A stretch of 61,831 nucleotides of DNA from UBA1876 sp964515395. Its GTDB lineage: Bacteria; Synergistota; Synergistia; Synergistales; Thermovirgaceae. The position numbers were made by a program, and so were the translations under genes. Shown here piece by piece: positions 26,741 to 34,825 of the stretch (position 1 is its first letter; each line of letters opens with the position of its first letter). The stretch is taken from contig CAZERC010000007.1 of the NCBI GenBank assembly GCA_964515395.1, positions 1-61,831 of the forward strand. Direction: 5' to 3'. The notes under the pieces were generated by a model that was not told the DNA's origin, did no database searches, and saw only the letters and a program-made list of their open reading frames with translations.

Positions 26741-27220
26741 TCAAGTCTTTTCCGGAATCACGAAAAGCGCCTTCACGTCAACACAGATCTTCCCTGATTC
26801 ATCCATGATCCGGGCCCGGGTATGAACTTTCCGGCCTTCCTGTTTTATAACGCTCCCGACGGCGGTATATGAGCTTCCGAGCTTTACAGGTCGCAGATAG
26901 CGGACGGACATGTTCGCCGTATAGCCGAAACCGCCCGCACCCTGTTTAAGCGCCCAGGACATGGCGTCGTCGGCGAGGGCGGCGAGAATTCCCCCATGAA
27001 CAATCCCTTCGAAACCACACCATTCAGGCTTTGGTGTGAAGGGTATCTCGGATCGTTCCTCCTCGGTATTCCAGTAAATGACAATGCCCAGGGCTTTTGG
27101 ATTCTTCCCGCTCCGGTCGCAGACGAAGCAGCCCTTATAACCGTTCATCTCTTTCAGGCCCACAGCTATCGCCTCCCGGTTTTGCGCCTCCCGGACATTG
27201 TACTTCACACCATGGGACAA
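26741..27220 (-). CDS. PaaI-type hotdog-fold thioesterase
   Basis: A hotdog-fold acyl-CoA thioesterase-like protein of up to 159 residues. The core carries the PaaI signature GFEGIVHGGILAALADDAMSWAL, followed by NMSVRYLRPVKLGSSYTA and GRKVHTRARIMDESGKICV. A CFVC pair lies near residue 31. The start is uncertain: TTG 27220 is the longest form, GTG 27208 is possible, and neither has a good ribosome binding site. Substrate unknown. Confidence 0.8.
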   Translation of the reverse strand: MSHGVKYNVREAQNREAIAVGLKEMNGYKGCFVCDRSGKNPKALGIVIYWNTEEERSEIPFTPKPEWCGFEGIVHGGILAALADDAMSWALKQGAGGFGYTANMSVRYLRPVKLGSSYTAVGSVIKQEGRKVHTRARIMDESGKICVDVKALFVIPEKT

Positions 27221-27224
27221 ACCA

Positions 27225-27256
27225 ACACGGCAGCCCTTGCAAAAAGGCTGCCGTGT
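27225..27256 (-). terminator. Hairpin between small Cys-rich gene and thioesterase gene
   Basis: ACACGGCAGCC (27225-27235) pairs with GGCTGCCGTGT (27246-27256), 11 perfect pairs around a ten-base loop. On the minus strand only a weak TTGGTTTG follows, so it may be a terminator or an attenuator for the thioesterase gene. Confidence 0.55.
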
Positions 27257-27298
27257 CGGTTTAGTGTCCGCGGTTTCTTTTTCGACTCGAAAACCGTT

Positions 27299-27400
27299 TT
27301 ATTGCTTCTTTTCCTTTTCTTTCTCCGAGCACGTATCTTTCTCTTCTTCACCGCAGCAAGGTTTCTTTTCTTCTTTTTCGGATTTTCCACAGCAGCCCAT
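27299..27400 (-). CDS. 33-residue Cys- and Lys/Glu-rich peptide
   Basis: A short frame that starts MGCCGKSEKEEKKPCCGEEE and continues with KDTCSEKEKEKKQ before TAA. GGGAGGG lies six bases before ATG 27400, as strong as any ribosome binding site in the window, and a hairpin follows 43 bases after the stop. Two CCG motifs plus one later Cys suggest metal binding; the rest is almost entirely Lys and Glu. The skewed composition means chance cannot be excluded, but the ribosome binding site and position support a real gene. I know no named family for it. Confidence 0.6.
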   Translation of the reverse strand: MGCCGKSEKEEKKPCCGEEEKDTCSEKEKEKKQ

Positions 27401-27571
27401 TGTGTTCCCTCCCTATAATGGTATTTCGTATATTATATCATAAATAGCAATTCAGGATGCACCCGATTGTATCGGCCCTGTCCCCTTAAAGGGTGACATT
27501 ATCCCTGCCCCGTCACAGGCCCGGAAATTCAGGTTGACAAAAAGCGGGGGGCACAACAAAATAGTTTCTGC

Positions 27572-27658
27572 GCCGGAGTGGCGGAATGGTAGACGCAGCG
27601 GACTCAAAATCCGCCGGGCCAGAGGCCTGTGGGAGTTCGAGTCTCCCCTCCGGCACCA
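27572..27658 (+). tRNA. tRNA-Leu (anticodon CAA)
   Basis: Acceptor GCCGGAG (27572-27578) pairs with CTCCGGC (27648-27654), followed by discriminator A and an encoded CCA. The anticodon arm GCGGA-CTCAAAA-TCCGC gives anticodon CAA; the T-loop is GTTCGAGTC and the variable arm is long, as in class II leucine tRNAs. It stands at the left edge of a region of transposase remnants. Confidence 0.95.
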
Positions 27659-27674
27659 TTTCAGTAATACCAAG

Positions 27675-27713
27675 GGTTTCCCGACATCCACAATGTTCGG
27701 GAAACCTTTTTTT
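27675..27713 (+). terminator. Intrinsic terminator of tRNA-Leu
   Basis: GGTTTCCCG plus ACAT (27675-27687) pair with ATGT and CGGGAAACC (27693-27706, with one bulged T), followed by seven T's. Confidence 0.88.
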
Positions 27714-27913
27714 GTCCCTGAAACATCGCTATTTCGTCTTCGAATCCGCTGGGGTTGAATTTCCACAAATCCAGCGGATTCGAAGAGTCAAGTTCCAGAA
27801 CTGCTGTAAATTCGGACCCGGTTACATATTCACCGCCACGGCCTCGGGTTGAGCCATGTTGGCTGGCTGTTTCGCTGAGGCCTTTTCCTTCCGTTCCTGC
27901 TTTCGCCTTCACT

Positions 27914-28183
27914 TCATGGAATTCCGTCATGTCCATATACCGACGGGTGCGATATCCATTCCTCGCTGAGTTCCTGAAGATACGCCCCTGCGAGCATCAG
28001 CGCCGAGGCATCGTTCGGGAAGATCCGGATCACCCGTTCCCGCCTCCGGATCTCCTCGTTGGTCCGCTCAGTCATGTTCGTGGTCCGCATCTTCTTCCGG
28101 CAGTGCTGCTGAACACCCTCGGCTTCGATGCGAGCGATGACCTCAAGCAGCTCCGTTCCAACGGGCGCTCGTCTCCGTCGCAA
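27914..28183 (-). pseudogene. C-terminal remnant of an IS256-family (mutator) transposase
   Basis: About 85 residues read like the end of IS256-type transposases: KKMRTTNMTERTNEEIRRRE, then RVIRIFPNDASALMLAGAYL and QELSEEW. The DDE catalytic part is missing, and no partner inverted repeat was found. It is the first of three transposase fragments of different families lying side by side. Confidence 0.75.
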
Positions 28184-28341
28184 ATCTCATGAACGAGTAT
28201 CAGGGGAAGGAGAGACGCACCGTGAATGCCTTCTTTTCCCCTTGGGGCTTCCGCTTCTTTCTGACCGACGCGGGAAGTGAGGAGGAACGGGTGCGCTGAT
28301 TCTCCGTGCTGTGCTCTGTTCCCGTCCGCTGCGCACAGGAG

Positions 28342-28650
28342 ATGAAACCGGAGGAGAAGGTCGCCGTCGATATGGACGCCACGATCATCCCCACGGAGCG
28401 GGGCAACGATATTCAGAACAACTACAAGAACGGGAAATCGCACATGGCGTTCAACTGCTACGTTCCGGATCTGGACCTGATTGTCCACAGCGAATTTCCA
28501 CCGGAAACGTACCGCCCCGCGACGACCAGTCCGGTCTGCTTCGAAGAACGCTCTCCAAGCTCCCGGATACTGAATGGATATCATCAAGTACTGCTGCAGT
28601 GGAGAGAGTCCGTACGGAGTCATTCGCTTCTCCATCTCGGCCCGACGTAT
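28342..28650 (+). pseudogene. Frameshifted remnant of an IS1380-like DDE transposase
   Basis: The plus strand reads MKPEEKVAVDMDATIIPTER, then NYKNGKSHMAFNCYVPDLDL and IVHSEF, resembling the first catalytic Asp region of IS1380-type transposases (DMDATLVPT, NYK..K, HTEF). Just after HSEF the match continues in the next frame (TGNVPPRDDQSGLLRRTLSK LPDTEW region), so a frameshift near 28490 has broken it. N and C termini are absent. Family assignment is by motif memory only. Confidence 0.55.
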
Positions 28651-28748
28651 AAAACGTATCGGGAGGAGACCGAAAGTCTTTCCGAAAAGGCATGGCGCTA
28701 CTTTGTGGACGGGGAGGGCAGGGAGAACCCCGACCGTCAGTGGGTGGA

Positions 28749-29055
28749 GGTAAACATCGTGCAGAGAGCCGGCTTCGGCGCCTGCGCGGTGTGGTGGTAT
28801 CGGTTCCCCCGTATCGAGGTATCTTCTGACAAGCCGGGTCACCTGCTGCCGGGAATACCCCGTCGTCCGTTCAAGGTATCTCAGTACGAGTCCCCTGTCA
28901 GCCTTGCCCAGAGCGTAATAGTGAAGGCGGCAGAGGACATCCGAAATGTGCTGGTACTGGGTGTCCCGGTCCGGCTGGTGAGTAAATCCCACTCCTTCCG
29001 TGCCGGCCATGAACTCCCTGATCTGTTCCAGAGTCTTCAGCTTTTCGTCATTCAT
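28749..29055 (-). pseudogene. N-terminal remnant of an integrase-core (rve) transposase
   Basis: About 100 residues from MNDEKLKTLEQIREFMAGTE through LHYYALGKADRGLVLRYLER and TTGYSRQQVTRLVRRYLDTG. This is the helix-turn-helix N-terminal region of a common IS481/IS3-like integrase-core transposase; the DDE domain is gone and the frame degenerates after RYLDTGEPIPPHRAG. Confidence 0.65.
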
Positions 29056-29430
29056 GTCGATCACCATGCTCATGTTTCCATGATCGACCAAAACCACCCG
29101 TTCAGACTCATTCCTTACTGGAAATCGAACCCCTCTTCAGACTCATACCATGTTGGAAAAGACTTTGACTAACTTGCCTCAACAAGGTAGTTTATCGTCG
29201 AACATGAGCTAGGAAGGTGCGTGATGGCAAAACTGTATCCACATCGCCGTAAAACGATTGTTCTCGGAGGCCCGCCCTCGAAAAAAGCACTCCGGTGGAC
29301 TTGCCTGGAAGCAGAAACTTACCAAACTGCGGATCGAGCATCAGGGCAAGCACTTGCAATAGCAGCTGTCATGGTTCAAAATTCTCTGAAAGTCCTTAGT
29401 CCCATTCCCATATAGAGGAGAGTTGACGCC
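29056..29430. other. Intergenic stretch upstream of cstA, nothing recognised
   Basis: A 375-base stretch between the last transposase fragment and cstA. A 64-codon plus-strand frame from 29221 (MAKLYPHRRKTIVLGGPPSK start) has no clear ribosome binding site or family match and may be another fragment of mobile DNA. I see no inverted repeats, tRNA or riboswitch-like structure here. Confidence 0.4.
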
Positions 29431-31185
29431 TTGAATACGTCGCTTTTGCTGATCTTTGGAATCCTCATTTATGCTGTTTGTTATTTATGGTATGGAAGAA
29501 GTTTGGCGCGTAAAGTGGTAAAAGCGGATGATTCGAGACCCACACCCGCTCACAGTAAATACGACAATGTTGACTTCGTCCCTGCACATCCTGGTGTGCT
29601 TTTCGGTCACCACTTCGCTTCTATCGCCGGCGGCGCACCGATACTTGGTCCCGCGCTGGCCATGGCCTGGGGCTGGTGGGCAGGTTTGCTCTGGATATGG
29701 TTCGGCAATATCCTCATAGGAGCGGTCCACGATTACCTATCCATGATGGCCTCCGTCCGTTATGAAGGCAAATCCATTCAGTGGATAGCCGGGAAAATGA
29801 TGCGTCGACGCACTTCGTATCTCTTCCAGGTTTTTGCATACCTGACGCTCGTGTTGGCCCTCGCGGCCTTTGCCACGTCCCTGGCGTACCTCTTCATTGC
29901 ACACCCCAACGTAGCAAGCATGTCCATATGGTTCATCACCGCCGCCATCATAACAGGGTTTCTCCTTTTTAAGTGGCGGATCAACTTCACGCTTGGCACT
30001 GTTATCGGCATCATCCTCACCATAGGGGCAATATGGCTCGGTTCACTCTCACCTATAAATATCAGTTACAAGGGATGGATGGTCATCTTCTTCGTCTATA
30101 TGGTGGTAGCCAGCGCTTTGCCTGTGTGGATGCTCCTCCAGCCTCGCGACTACCTCAATTCCTTTATCCTGCTCCTCGGGCTTTTAACGGGGGTCGTCGC
30201 CCTTGTCTTGGTAGGGGCAAAGATGGAATTGGCAGGGTTTACGAGCTGGAGTCCGAACATCGTGGGAGGTGCGCCCTCGCCGTATTGGCCGGTTGTACCC
30301 CTGATCATCGCCTGCGGTTCCCTATCTGGCATCCACGCTCTCATAGGTTCGGGTACAACATCAAAACAGCTCGACAAAGAGACACAAGGATTGATAGTCG
30401 GATACGGAGGAATGCTGACGGAGGGTTTACTATCTTCCGTAGTAACGATAACCATAGCTGCTTTTGGCCTGCTCGTCTTCAAGGAAGCAACGGGAAGGCT
30501 CACCGAAGTGGGCATAGTCGCAGATAGTCTCAAAGAGCCCTTATACCTGGGCAAAAACTACGTAAAGGCCATAGGGGCAGTCGGGGGGCCTTTGGGCATA
30601 TTCACCCAAAGCTACGGAAAGCTCATACAGCAGGCCTTTGGCCTCTCGGCTCAAGTGGGCACGATCTTTTCGAGCCTGTGGGTCTCAGCGTTCACCCTCA
30701 CTTCGATGGACACGGGAAATAGGGTGCTCCGTTTCGCCTGGGAAGAGGTCTGGGAACCATTGAAAGATTCATTGGGAGACTTCCACAGGATCATAACCAA
30801 TAAGTGGTTCGCTTCGGCGATACCTTCCGCTTTGAGCATATTGCTTGCCTGGAACAAGGCGTATAGCGTGCTGTGGCCGGCCTTCGGAGGCGCAAATCAA
30901 ATGTTGGCTGCCGTTACGCTTTTGACGGTGGCCCTCTGGGTTTTGAGGTGGACAGCTGCTTTCGACGGACACGTCAAGTTTATCCTGGTTTGTGCCGGAG
31001 CGCTCTGGTTTACCGTCTTTGTGGGGTTATGGTGGTTCTTGTTCGCCGTGCCATCAACCCTTCTTGTGCAGGGTTTCGTCGTGATGGAGATCGTCTTGGC
31101 CTTAATCTTTATTTACGATTTCTACCACTCTCTTCGAAGTATGCCATCACAAGGAACCCTAATGACTGAGTCCATAAAGAATTAA
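29431..31185 (+). CDS. cstA: CstA-family peptide/pyruvate transporter
   Basis: A 584-residue polytopic inner-membrane protein with about 15 hydrophobic segments. Family marks are DFVPAHPGVLFGHHFASIAG near residues 47-66, GPALAMAWGWWAGLLWIWFG, GAVHDYLSMMASVRYEGKSI and FALTSMDTGNR-type sequence (FTLTSMDTGNRVLRFAWEE). CstA proteins import peptides or pyruvate. TTG start 29431 has GAGGAG about ten bases upstream. ATA codons look more frequent here and in the next genes than in the flanks, suggesting transfer; this is an impression, not a count. Confidence 0.9.
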   Translation: MNTSLLLIFGILIYAVCYLWYGRSLARKVVKADDSRPTPAHSKYDNVDFVPAHPGVLFGHHFASIAGGAPILGPALAMAWGWWAGLLWIWFGNILIGAVHDYLSMMASVRYEGKSIQWIAGKMMRRRTSYLFQVFAYLTLVLALAAFATSLAYLFIAHPNVASMSIWFITAAIITGFLLFKWRINFTLGTVIGIILTIGAIWLGSLSPINISYKGWMVIFFVYMVVASALPVWMLLQPRDYLNSFILLLGLLTGVVALVLVGAKMELAGFTSWSPNIVGGAPSPYWPVVPLIIACGSLSGIHALIGSGTTSKQLDKETQGLIVGYGGMLTEGLLSSVVTITIAAFGLLVFKEATGRLTEVGIVADSLKEPLYLGKNYVKAIGAVGGPLGIFTQSYGKLIQQAFGLSAQVGTIFSSLWVSAFTLTSMDTGNRVLRFAWEEVWEPLKDSLGDFHRIITNKWFASAIPSALSILLAWNKAYSVLWPAFGGANQMLAAVTLLTVALWVLRWTAAFDGHVKFILVCAGALWFTVFVGLWWFLFAVPSTLLVQGFVVMEIVLALIFIYDFYHSLRSMPSQGTLMTESIKN

Positions 31186-31198
31186 TAAGGTGTGCGAT

Positions 31199-31459
31199 AT
31201 GGGTTCTTGGGATATTCTTGAACTATTAAAGACGACACTTCGTCGTCAGGCGACGGAATATGTGAGGGCAGAGGTTCAGGCGTTAGAGGAGGCCTTTGCC
31301 CTCCTGCTCGTAGGAACTTTCATTGGTCTGCCGGCTCCTGCGACAGGATTGGTGTTGCGGCTTCTCCCCCACCTGGGGCCAGAGCTCGAGCTATTGGAAA
31401 GTCGAGTTGCAGAAAGCGATGATCTCTTTGCGCAGGTTGCCGGGATCCTTAAAATCTGA
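31199..31459 (+). CDS. Small hydrophobic-core protein of unknown function
   Basis: An 86-residue protein. An amphipathic, charged N-terminal half (ELLKTTLRRQATEYVRAEVQ) is followed by a hydrophobic stretch (EAFALLLVGTFIGLPAPATG) and an acidic C terminus. It could lie on or in the membrane. AAGGTG precedes ATG 31199. It follows cstA by 13 bases and its end overlaps the ArsA-like gene by 41 bases, so the three are probably one operon. I do not recognise the family. Confidence 0.65.
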   Translation: MGSWDILELLKTTLRRQATEYVRAEVQALEEAFALLLVGTFIGLPAPATGLVLRLLPHLGPELELLESRVAESDDLFAQVAGILKI

Positions 31460-32429
31460 AGACAAGAAGACGAGTTCGCTCCCCAGGCGATTCATCGTAA
31501 TCGGAAAGGGCGGTACGGGGAAAACCACCATATCCTCTGCTTTGGCGCGTGCCCTCTCGTCGAGAGGAAGCCGCACCTTGGTGGCATCACTGGATCCCGC
31601 TCACAATTTGGGCGACGTATTGGGTTTCCCTCTTGCGGCCGAACCGAAAAAGGTCAAAGAAGGACTCTCGGCATTAGAGGTAGATTTGGATACCCAGGTT
31701 CAGATGTACGTGCGTAAAAAAATGTCCCAGATGCGACCGATCTGCGGTCATTTGCAAATCTTCAACACCGATCACTTTTTGGAGGCCTTCGAGCAATCCC
31801 CGGGAATGGAAGAGTTCGCCATGCTCGAAGCTGTGGGGGGCATAAGGGAGAGGTCATCAACATATGACGCGGTGATTCTCGATACCGCACCCACGGGCAT
31901 GACGCTGCGTATGCTATCGCTCCCTGCCGTCACACTCATTTGGATCGATAAGCTCCTCTCCCTGCGCCTCAAGATTTTGGAAAGGCGTGCCTACATTCAG
32001 AGAGTTGAGGGACCCAGCAAGCTCTTTACCGAGGACCACAGCGACGATGACCCGGTCGTGCAAGAACTGCGCAGGTACAAAGAGGAAACCATCGAAATTC
32101 AGTCGTTCCTCCGCGGGATAAATGCTACGGTTCTGTTGATCCTGCAAGCCGACAAACTCTCCGTAATGGAGGCCGAAAGGGCGATTGAAAAGCTTTCTAA
32201 CGGAGGCTTCGCCGTGAGAACTTGCATAATAAACAAAACCCCGGAAGGAGAAGAACGGGTTACACGCTACTCCGCTTCCGGTTTACATGAGTTCCTTAGA
32301 CGCCACAGCGGAATTCGTCAGATAGAGCTGCCCGATATGGGAAGCGGGATTGCCACCCCTCAGGGGCTCGACACCTTCGGCAATATGCTCATCGACGCAC
32401 TCTCGGCGCAACAAGGGAGACCTCAATGA
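31419..32429 (+). CDS. ArsA/GET3-family ATPase
   Basis: A 336-residue P-loop ATPase of the ArsA/GET3 group: IGKGGTGKTT (28-37), LDPAHNLGDV switch, and DTAPTGMTLRML, the ArsA signature. It is single-domain, unlike the duplicated plasmid ArsA. No ArsB, ArsR or arsenic gene is near; instead it sits between a CstA transporter, a small hydrophobic protein and a membrane-anchored unknown. ATG 31419 lies inside the end of the upstream gene; in-frame TTG codons at 31428 and 31437 are alternatives. Chaperoning of a membrane protein is as plausible as metal export. Confidence 0.85.
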   Translation: MISLRRLPGSLKSEDKKTSSLPRRFIVIGKGGTGKTTISSALARALSSRGSRTLVASLDPAHNLGDVLGFPLAAEPKKVKEGLSALEVDLDTQVQMYVRKKMSQMRPICGHLQIFNTDHFLEAFEQSPGMEEFAMLEAVGGIRERSSTYDAVILDTAPTGMTLRMLSLPAVTLIWIDKLLSLRLKILERRAYIQRVEGPSKLFTEDHSDDDPVVQELRRYKEETIEIQSFLRGINATVLLILQADKLSVMEAERAIEKLSNGGFAVRTCIINKTPEGEERVTRYSASGLHEFLRRHSGIRQIELPDMGSGIATPQGLDTFGNMLIDALSAQQGRPQ

Positions 32430-33079
32430 GCAAGAGCGCAATTGCCATTTTGCTCTTGGGGCTACTCGCAAGCCTTCAATACTGGCGCGGAAGGAGATTG
32501 AACCTCACTTTAATCAGAGGCCTTGCCAGGCAGATGGAGGAAGTTCTCTCTCCTGCAGGGAAAGAATACACATGGATAGGGGGATATGCAGGCGTCATCG
32601 CCCGTTATGACCTGGAAAACGAAAGGTATCCGGAAATCAAGGCCACCATATCGCTGTTGCCGCACCACAGCCTGCTTTACCTGCCCGTTTCCATCCTCTT
32701 GGGGCGAAGAGACAGGGTGTATCTTTTGATTTACTCCCGGAAGAAACTTGACGGCAAGGCTCATGTCAAACCAGGTAAAAAGACCAAGCCCCCTCATAAC
32801 ATCTCTTGTTTACATTACGATCAAGCTACCATAAAGGGGGAAATGGTCCAACGTTATTACGATAGCGAAGGAGAGGCAAATTTCCTCACTTCAATCTTGT
32901 GGTGCCTTAAAAGTCCTTTCTCCGTAGAGCACCTGGCTGCCAACGTGGAAGAAAACGCCTATTACGCTTCCGTAAAGATACGTCGCGGCGATCTCGCAGA
33001 GCTGTTCAATTGTTTCCTCTCGCCACCTGACCCTGACAGGAGACGACATCCCTTTCGAGGGGGGAAATCCCGGCATTAG
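32426..33079 (+). CDS. Membrane-anchored protein of unknown function
   Basis: A 217-residue protein with one N-terminal membrane helix (residues 4-19) followed by a soluble domain. The domain has ARYDLENERYPEIKATISLL and YLPVSILLGRRDRVYLLIYS and a basic, Arg-rich C terminus. I do not recognise the family. ATGA overlap with the ArsA-like gene couples the two. The last 74 bases overlap the convergent metallo-hydrolase gene, an unusually long overlap. Confidence 0.7.
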   Translation: MSKSAIAILLLGLLASLQYWRGRRLNLTLIRGLARQMEEVLSPAGKEYTWIGGYAGVIARYDLENERYPEIKATISLLPHHSLLYLPVSILLGRRDRVYLLIYSRKKLDGKAHVKPGKKTKPPHNISCLHYDQATIKGEMVQRYYDSEGEANFLTSILWCLKSPFSVEHLAANVEENAYYASVKIRRGDLAELFNCFLSPPDPDRRRHPFRGGKSRH

Positions 33080-34046
33080 CTTTATAAACTAATATGCCAC
33101 CTTCTTCTTTGCGTTCCATCAAACCCTCGCTCACCAGATATTGGAGATGAGCCATAGCCTCCGTGACAGCCAGACGCAATTGTATGCCGGAATCGGCGTC
33201 CGGGAAAATCCGCCTCGCCATCTCATAGGCCGTGACAACGTCGTCTCCGGCAAGACTGAGGAGACGCCTCTCCCTCAAAGAATGATGCACCTCGATCCGC
33301 TGCACTTCACTCTCCCATTGGGCCAGTTCTTCGCCATGCCCGGGCAGAATTTGATCGAAGGAAAATCCTCTGAGCTTGCTCAGGAAACGTTTGTACTCCC
33401 TCAATGGGTCCGCCTTGGGTGCCCAATGCTCCTCATATCCTATATGAGGTGTAATGCCGCCCAGCACCTGGTCGTTAGCTAAAAACACCCCTTCTGCTTT
33501 ATCCCACAGGCAGGCACCGCCATAACAGTGACCCGGGGCATCGACGAGTACGAGCCCGGCAGCCACGCCCCCTTCCGGCTCAAGGACGATCGGATGCCGG
33601 GGAAAGGAAACGAGGTCCGACCAATCGGACACATTGCATATCCCATCCACAGCCTTCTCAGGCGTGCCGTGTTTCCAGTGAAAGGTTCTCACCGTTTGTT
33701 CAAATGAATCTCTGCCGCGGGAATAATATTCCAAGAGCTCTACCGTCCCGGCAGAAGCAGCCACAGAAAGCCCAAGACCTTCTAACCAACCCGCCAGGCC
33801 CGCATGATCCGGATGAAAATGGGTGATCACGAGACGTTCGGGCCTCACGCCTGTGGCGTCGAATGCCGCAAGCAACCCATCGCGACACTCCTCGGCCATG
33901 GTGGCACAGTCCACTAAAATTGGCGGATCACCGTCGGCAAGATAAACATTCACGTTCAAAACGGGCAGCGGCACAGATATAGTCGCCCTGTACCAGCGTC
34001 GTAATTTTCCATATCCTTCTATGGGGTGCACGTCGATAAGACCCAC
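33006..34046 (-). CDS. Metallo-beta-lactamase-fold hydrolase
   Basis: A ~346-residue MBL-fold enzyme. VNVYLADGDPPILVDC leads to the metal motif THFHPDHAGL, then DAPGHCYGGACLW, a substrate-loop ANDQVLGG and the late-ligand motif LPGHGEEL; the ~90-residue C-terminal helical region resembles LACTB2-type winged helix (MARRIFPDADSG). GTG 34046 has GGGAG eight bases upstream; TTG 34079 would add 11 residues. Substrate unknown. It ends in a 74-base convergent overlap with the upstream operon. Confidence 0.82.
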   Translation of the reverse strand: MGLIDVHPIEGYGKLRRWYRATISVPLPVLNVNVYLADGDPPILVDCATMAEECRDGLLAAFDATGVRPERLVITHFHPDHAGLAGWLEGLGLSVAASAGTVELLEYYSRGRDSFEQTVRTFHWKHGTPEKAVDGICNVSDWSDLVSFPRHPIVLEPEGGVAAGLVLVDAPGHCYGGACLWDKAEGVFLANDQVLGGITPHIGYEEHWAPKADPLREYKRFLSKLRGFSFDQILPGHGEELAQWESEVQRIEVHHSLRERRLLSLAGDDVVTAYEMARRIFPDADSGIQLRLAVTEAMAHLQYLVSEGLMERKEEGGILVYKANAGISPLERDVVSCQGQVARGNN

Positions 34047-34120
34047 GGCCAACTCTCCCTTTCGAAAGGCATTTTTCAAAAACCTCTCGATTATACCTGT
34101 TCCCAGCTGCCCAGGACAGC

Positions 34121-34137
34121 TAGGAGTCTGTCGGACT
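34121..34137 (+). repeat. Left terminal inverted repeat
   Basis: TAGGAGTCTGTCGGACT; 16 of 17 positions match the inverted right copy at 34809-34825 (mismatch at position 14). Confidence 0.8.
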
Positions 34138-34243
34138 GACGTGCCGTTTTGAGGTCAAAAGACCTGGTACAGTATGGAAAACACCTGACAGACCCATTGC
34201 TGTATCAATAGATTGGACAAAAAAGGGTTTCCCCCTTCGCCGT

Positions 34244-34741
34244 TTATGCCGAAACGTACAATTGGTGCATCCGCTTCAGGTTGAAGGCAAAGCAGACCAG
34301 GCTCCATTCGCCTTTGATAGCCCGAAGGCCACGGAGCAGGAACCGGCGGAAGCCCATCTGGTGGGCGATCTGAAGGATCTGTACGAAGAAAGCATTGATC
34401 TCGCCGAGAAAGCGTTTCCTGAAGGAGGCGATGGTGTCATGGTCGGGATGGCTGCCCGCGGCAATGTAGCGAAAGGCCACGGAATCGTAGGTGGCCGCCT
34501 CGATCCGACGGCTCGAAAAGGTTCGTGTGGCATATCCGTAAAAAAGAAGCGACACGAGGACCGAGGGATCGTAGGCTTCAGATCCCCTGCCCGCATAGGT
34601 CATCCGAATGGGCCCAAGGTCCAGCATGGAGACGACCTCCACAATGAACCGGGCCAGGTGATCCTCCGGAAGCCAGTCGTCCATGGAGGGTGGAAGAATA
34701 TAGGGAGTCTTTCTGTCTACAGTCCTGAATGTCGCCGACAC
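34244..34741 (-). pseudogene. IS1182 transposase lacking its catalytic core
   Basis: A 165-codon continuous frame. Residues 1-133 match the N terminus of IS1182 transposases (FRTVDRKTPYILPPSMDDWL, SLLFYGYATRTFSSRRIEAA, FRYIAAGSHPDHDTIASFRK). At about residue 133 it jumps to the family's last ~30 residues (LRGLRAIKGEWSLVCFAFNL). The roughly 250-300 residues with the DDE triad are missing, yet the frame is maintained. GTG start. Confidence 0.8.
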
Positions 34742-34808
34742 GGTCCATCACGTCGCGTTCTTTGAGGATTCATTGTCTCTGCGTCATTCTAACAGACGAA
34801 CTTTAAAA

Positions 34809-34825
34809 AGTACGACAGACTCCTA
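34809..34825 (-). repeat. Right terminal inverted repeat
   Basis: Inverted copy of the left end. Its outer bases supply the TAG stop codon (34823-34825) of the neighbouring MobA-like/HD gene. Confidence 0.8.

Larger units (their letters stand above)
34121..34825. mobile_element. Internally deleted IS1182-type element with intact ends
   Basis: A 705-base unit bounded by 17-base terminal inverted repeats with one mismatch (34121-34137 and 34809-34825). Between them lies one frame that joins the N and C termini of an IS1182-family transposase without the catalytic middle. The outermost TA is present at both edges and may be a duplicated target. With no active site it could only move if a full-length relative supplies transposase. 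Confidence 0.75.

Noticed and set aside
27205..27390. 61-codon minus-strand frame rich in Lys/Arg
   Set aside because: It is an out-of-frame reading of the 33-residue Cys-rich peptide gene and hairpin, without its own ribosome binding site.
27572..34825. tRNA-anchored integrative element with att repeats
   Set aside because: I found no copy of the tRNA 3' end to the right and no integrase gene, so only transposase remnants and a possible island are reported.
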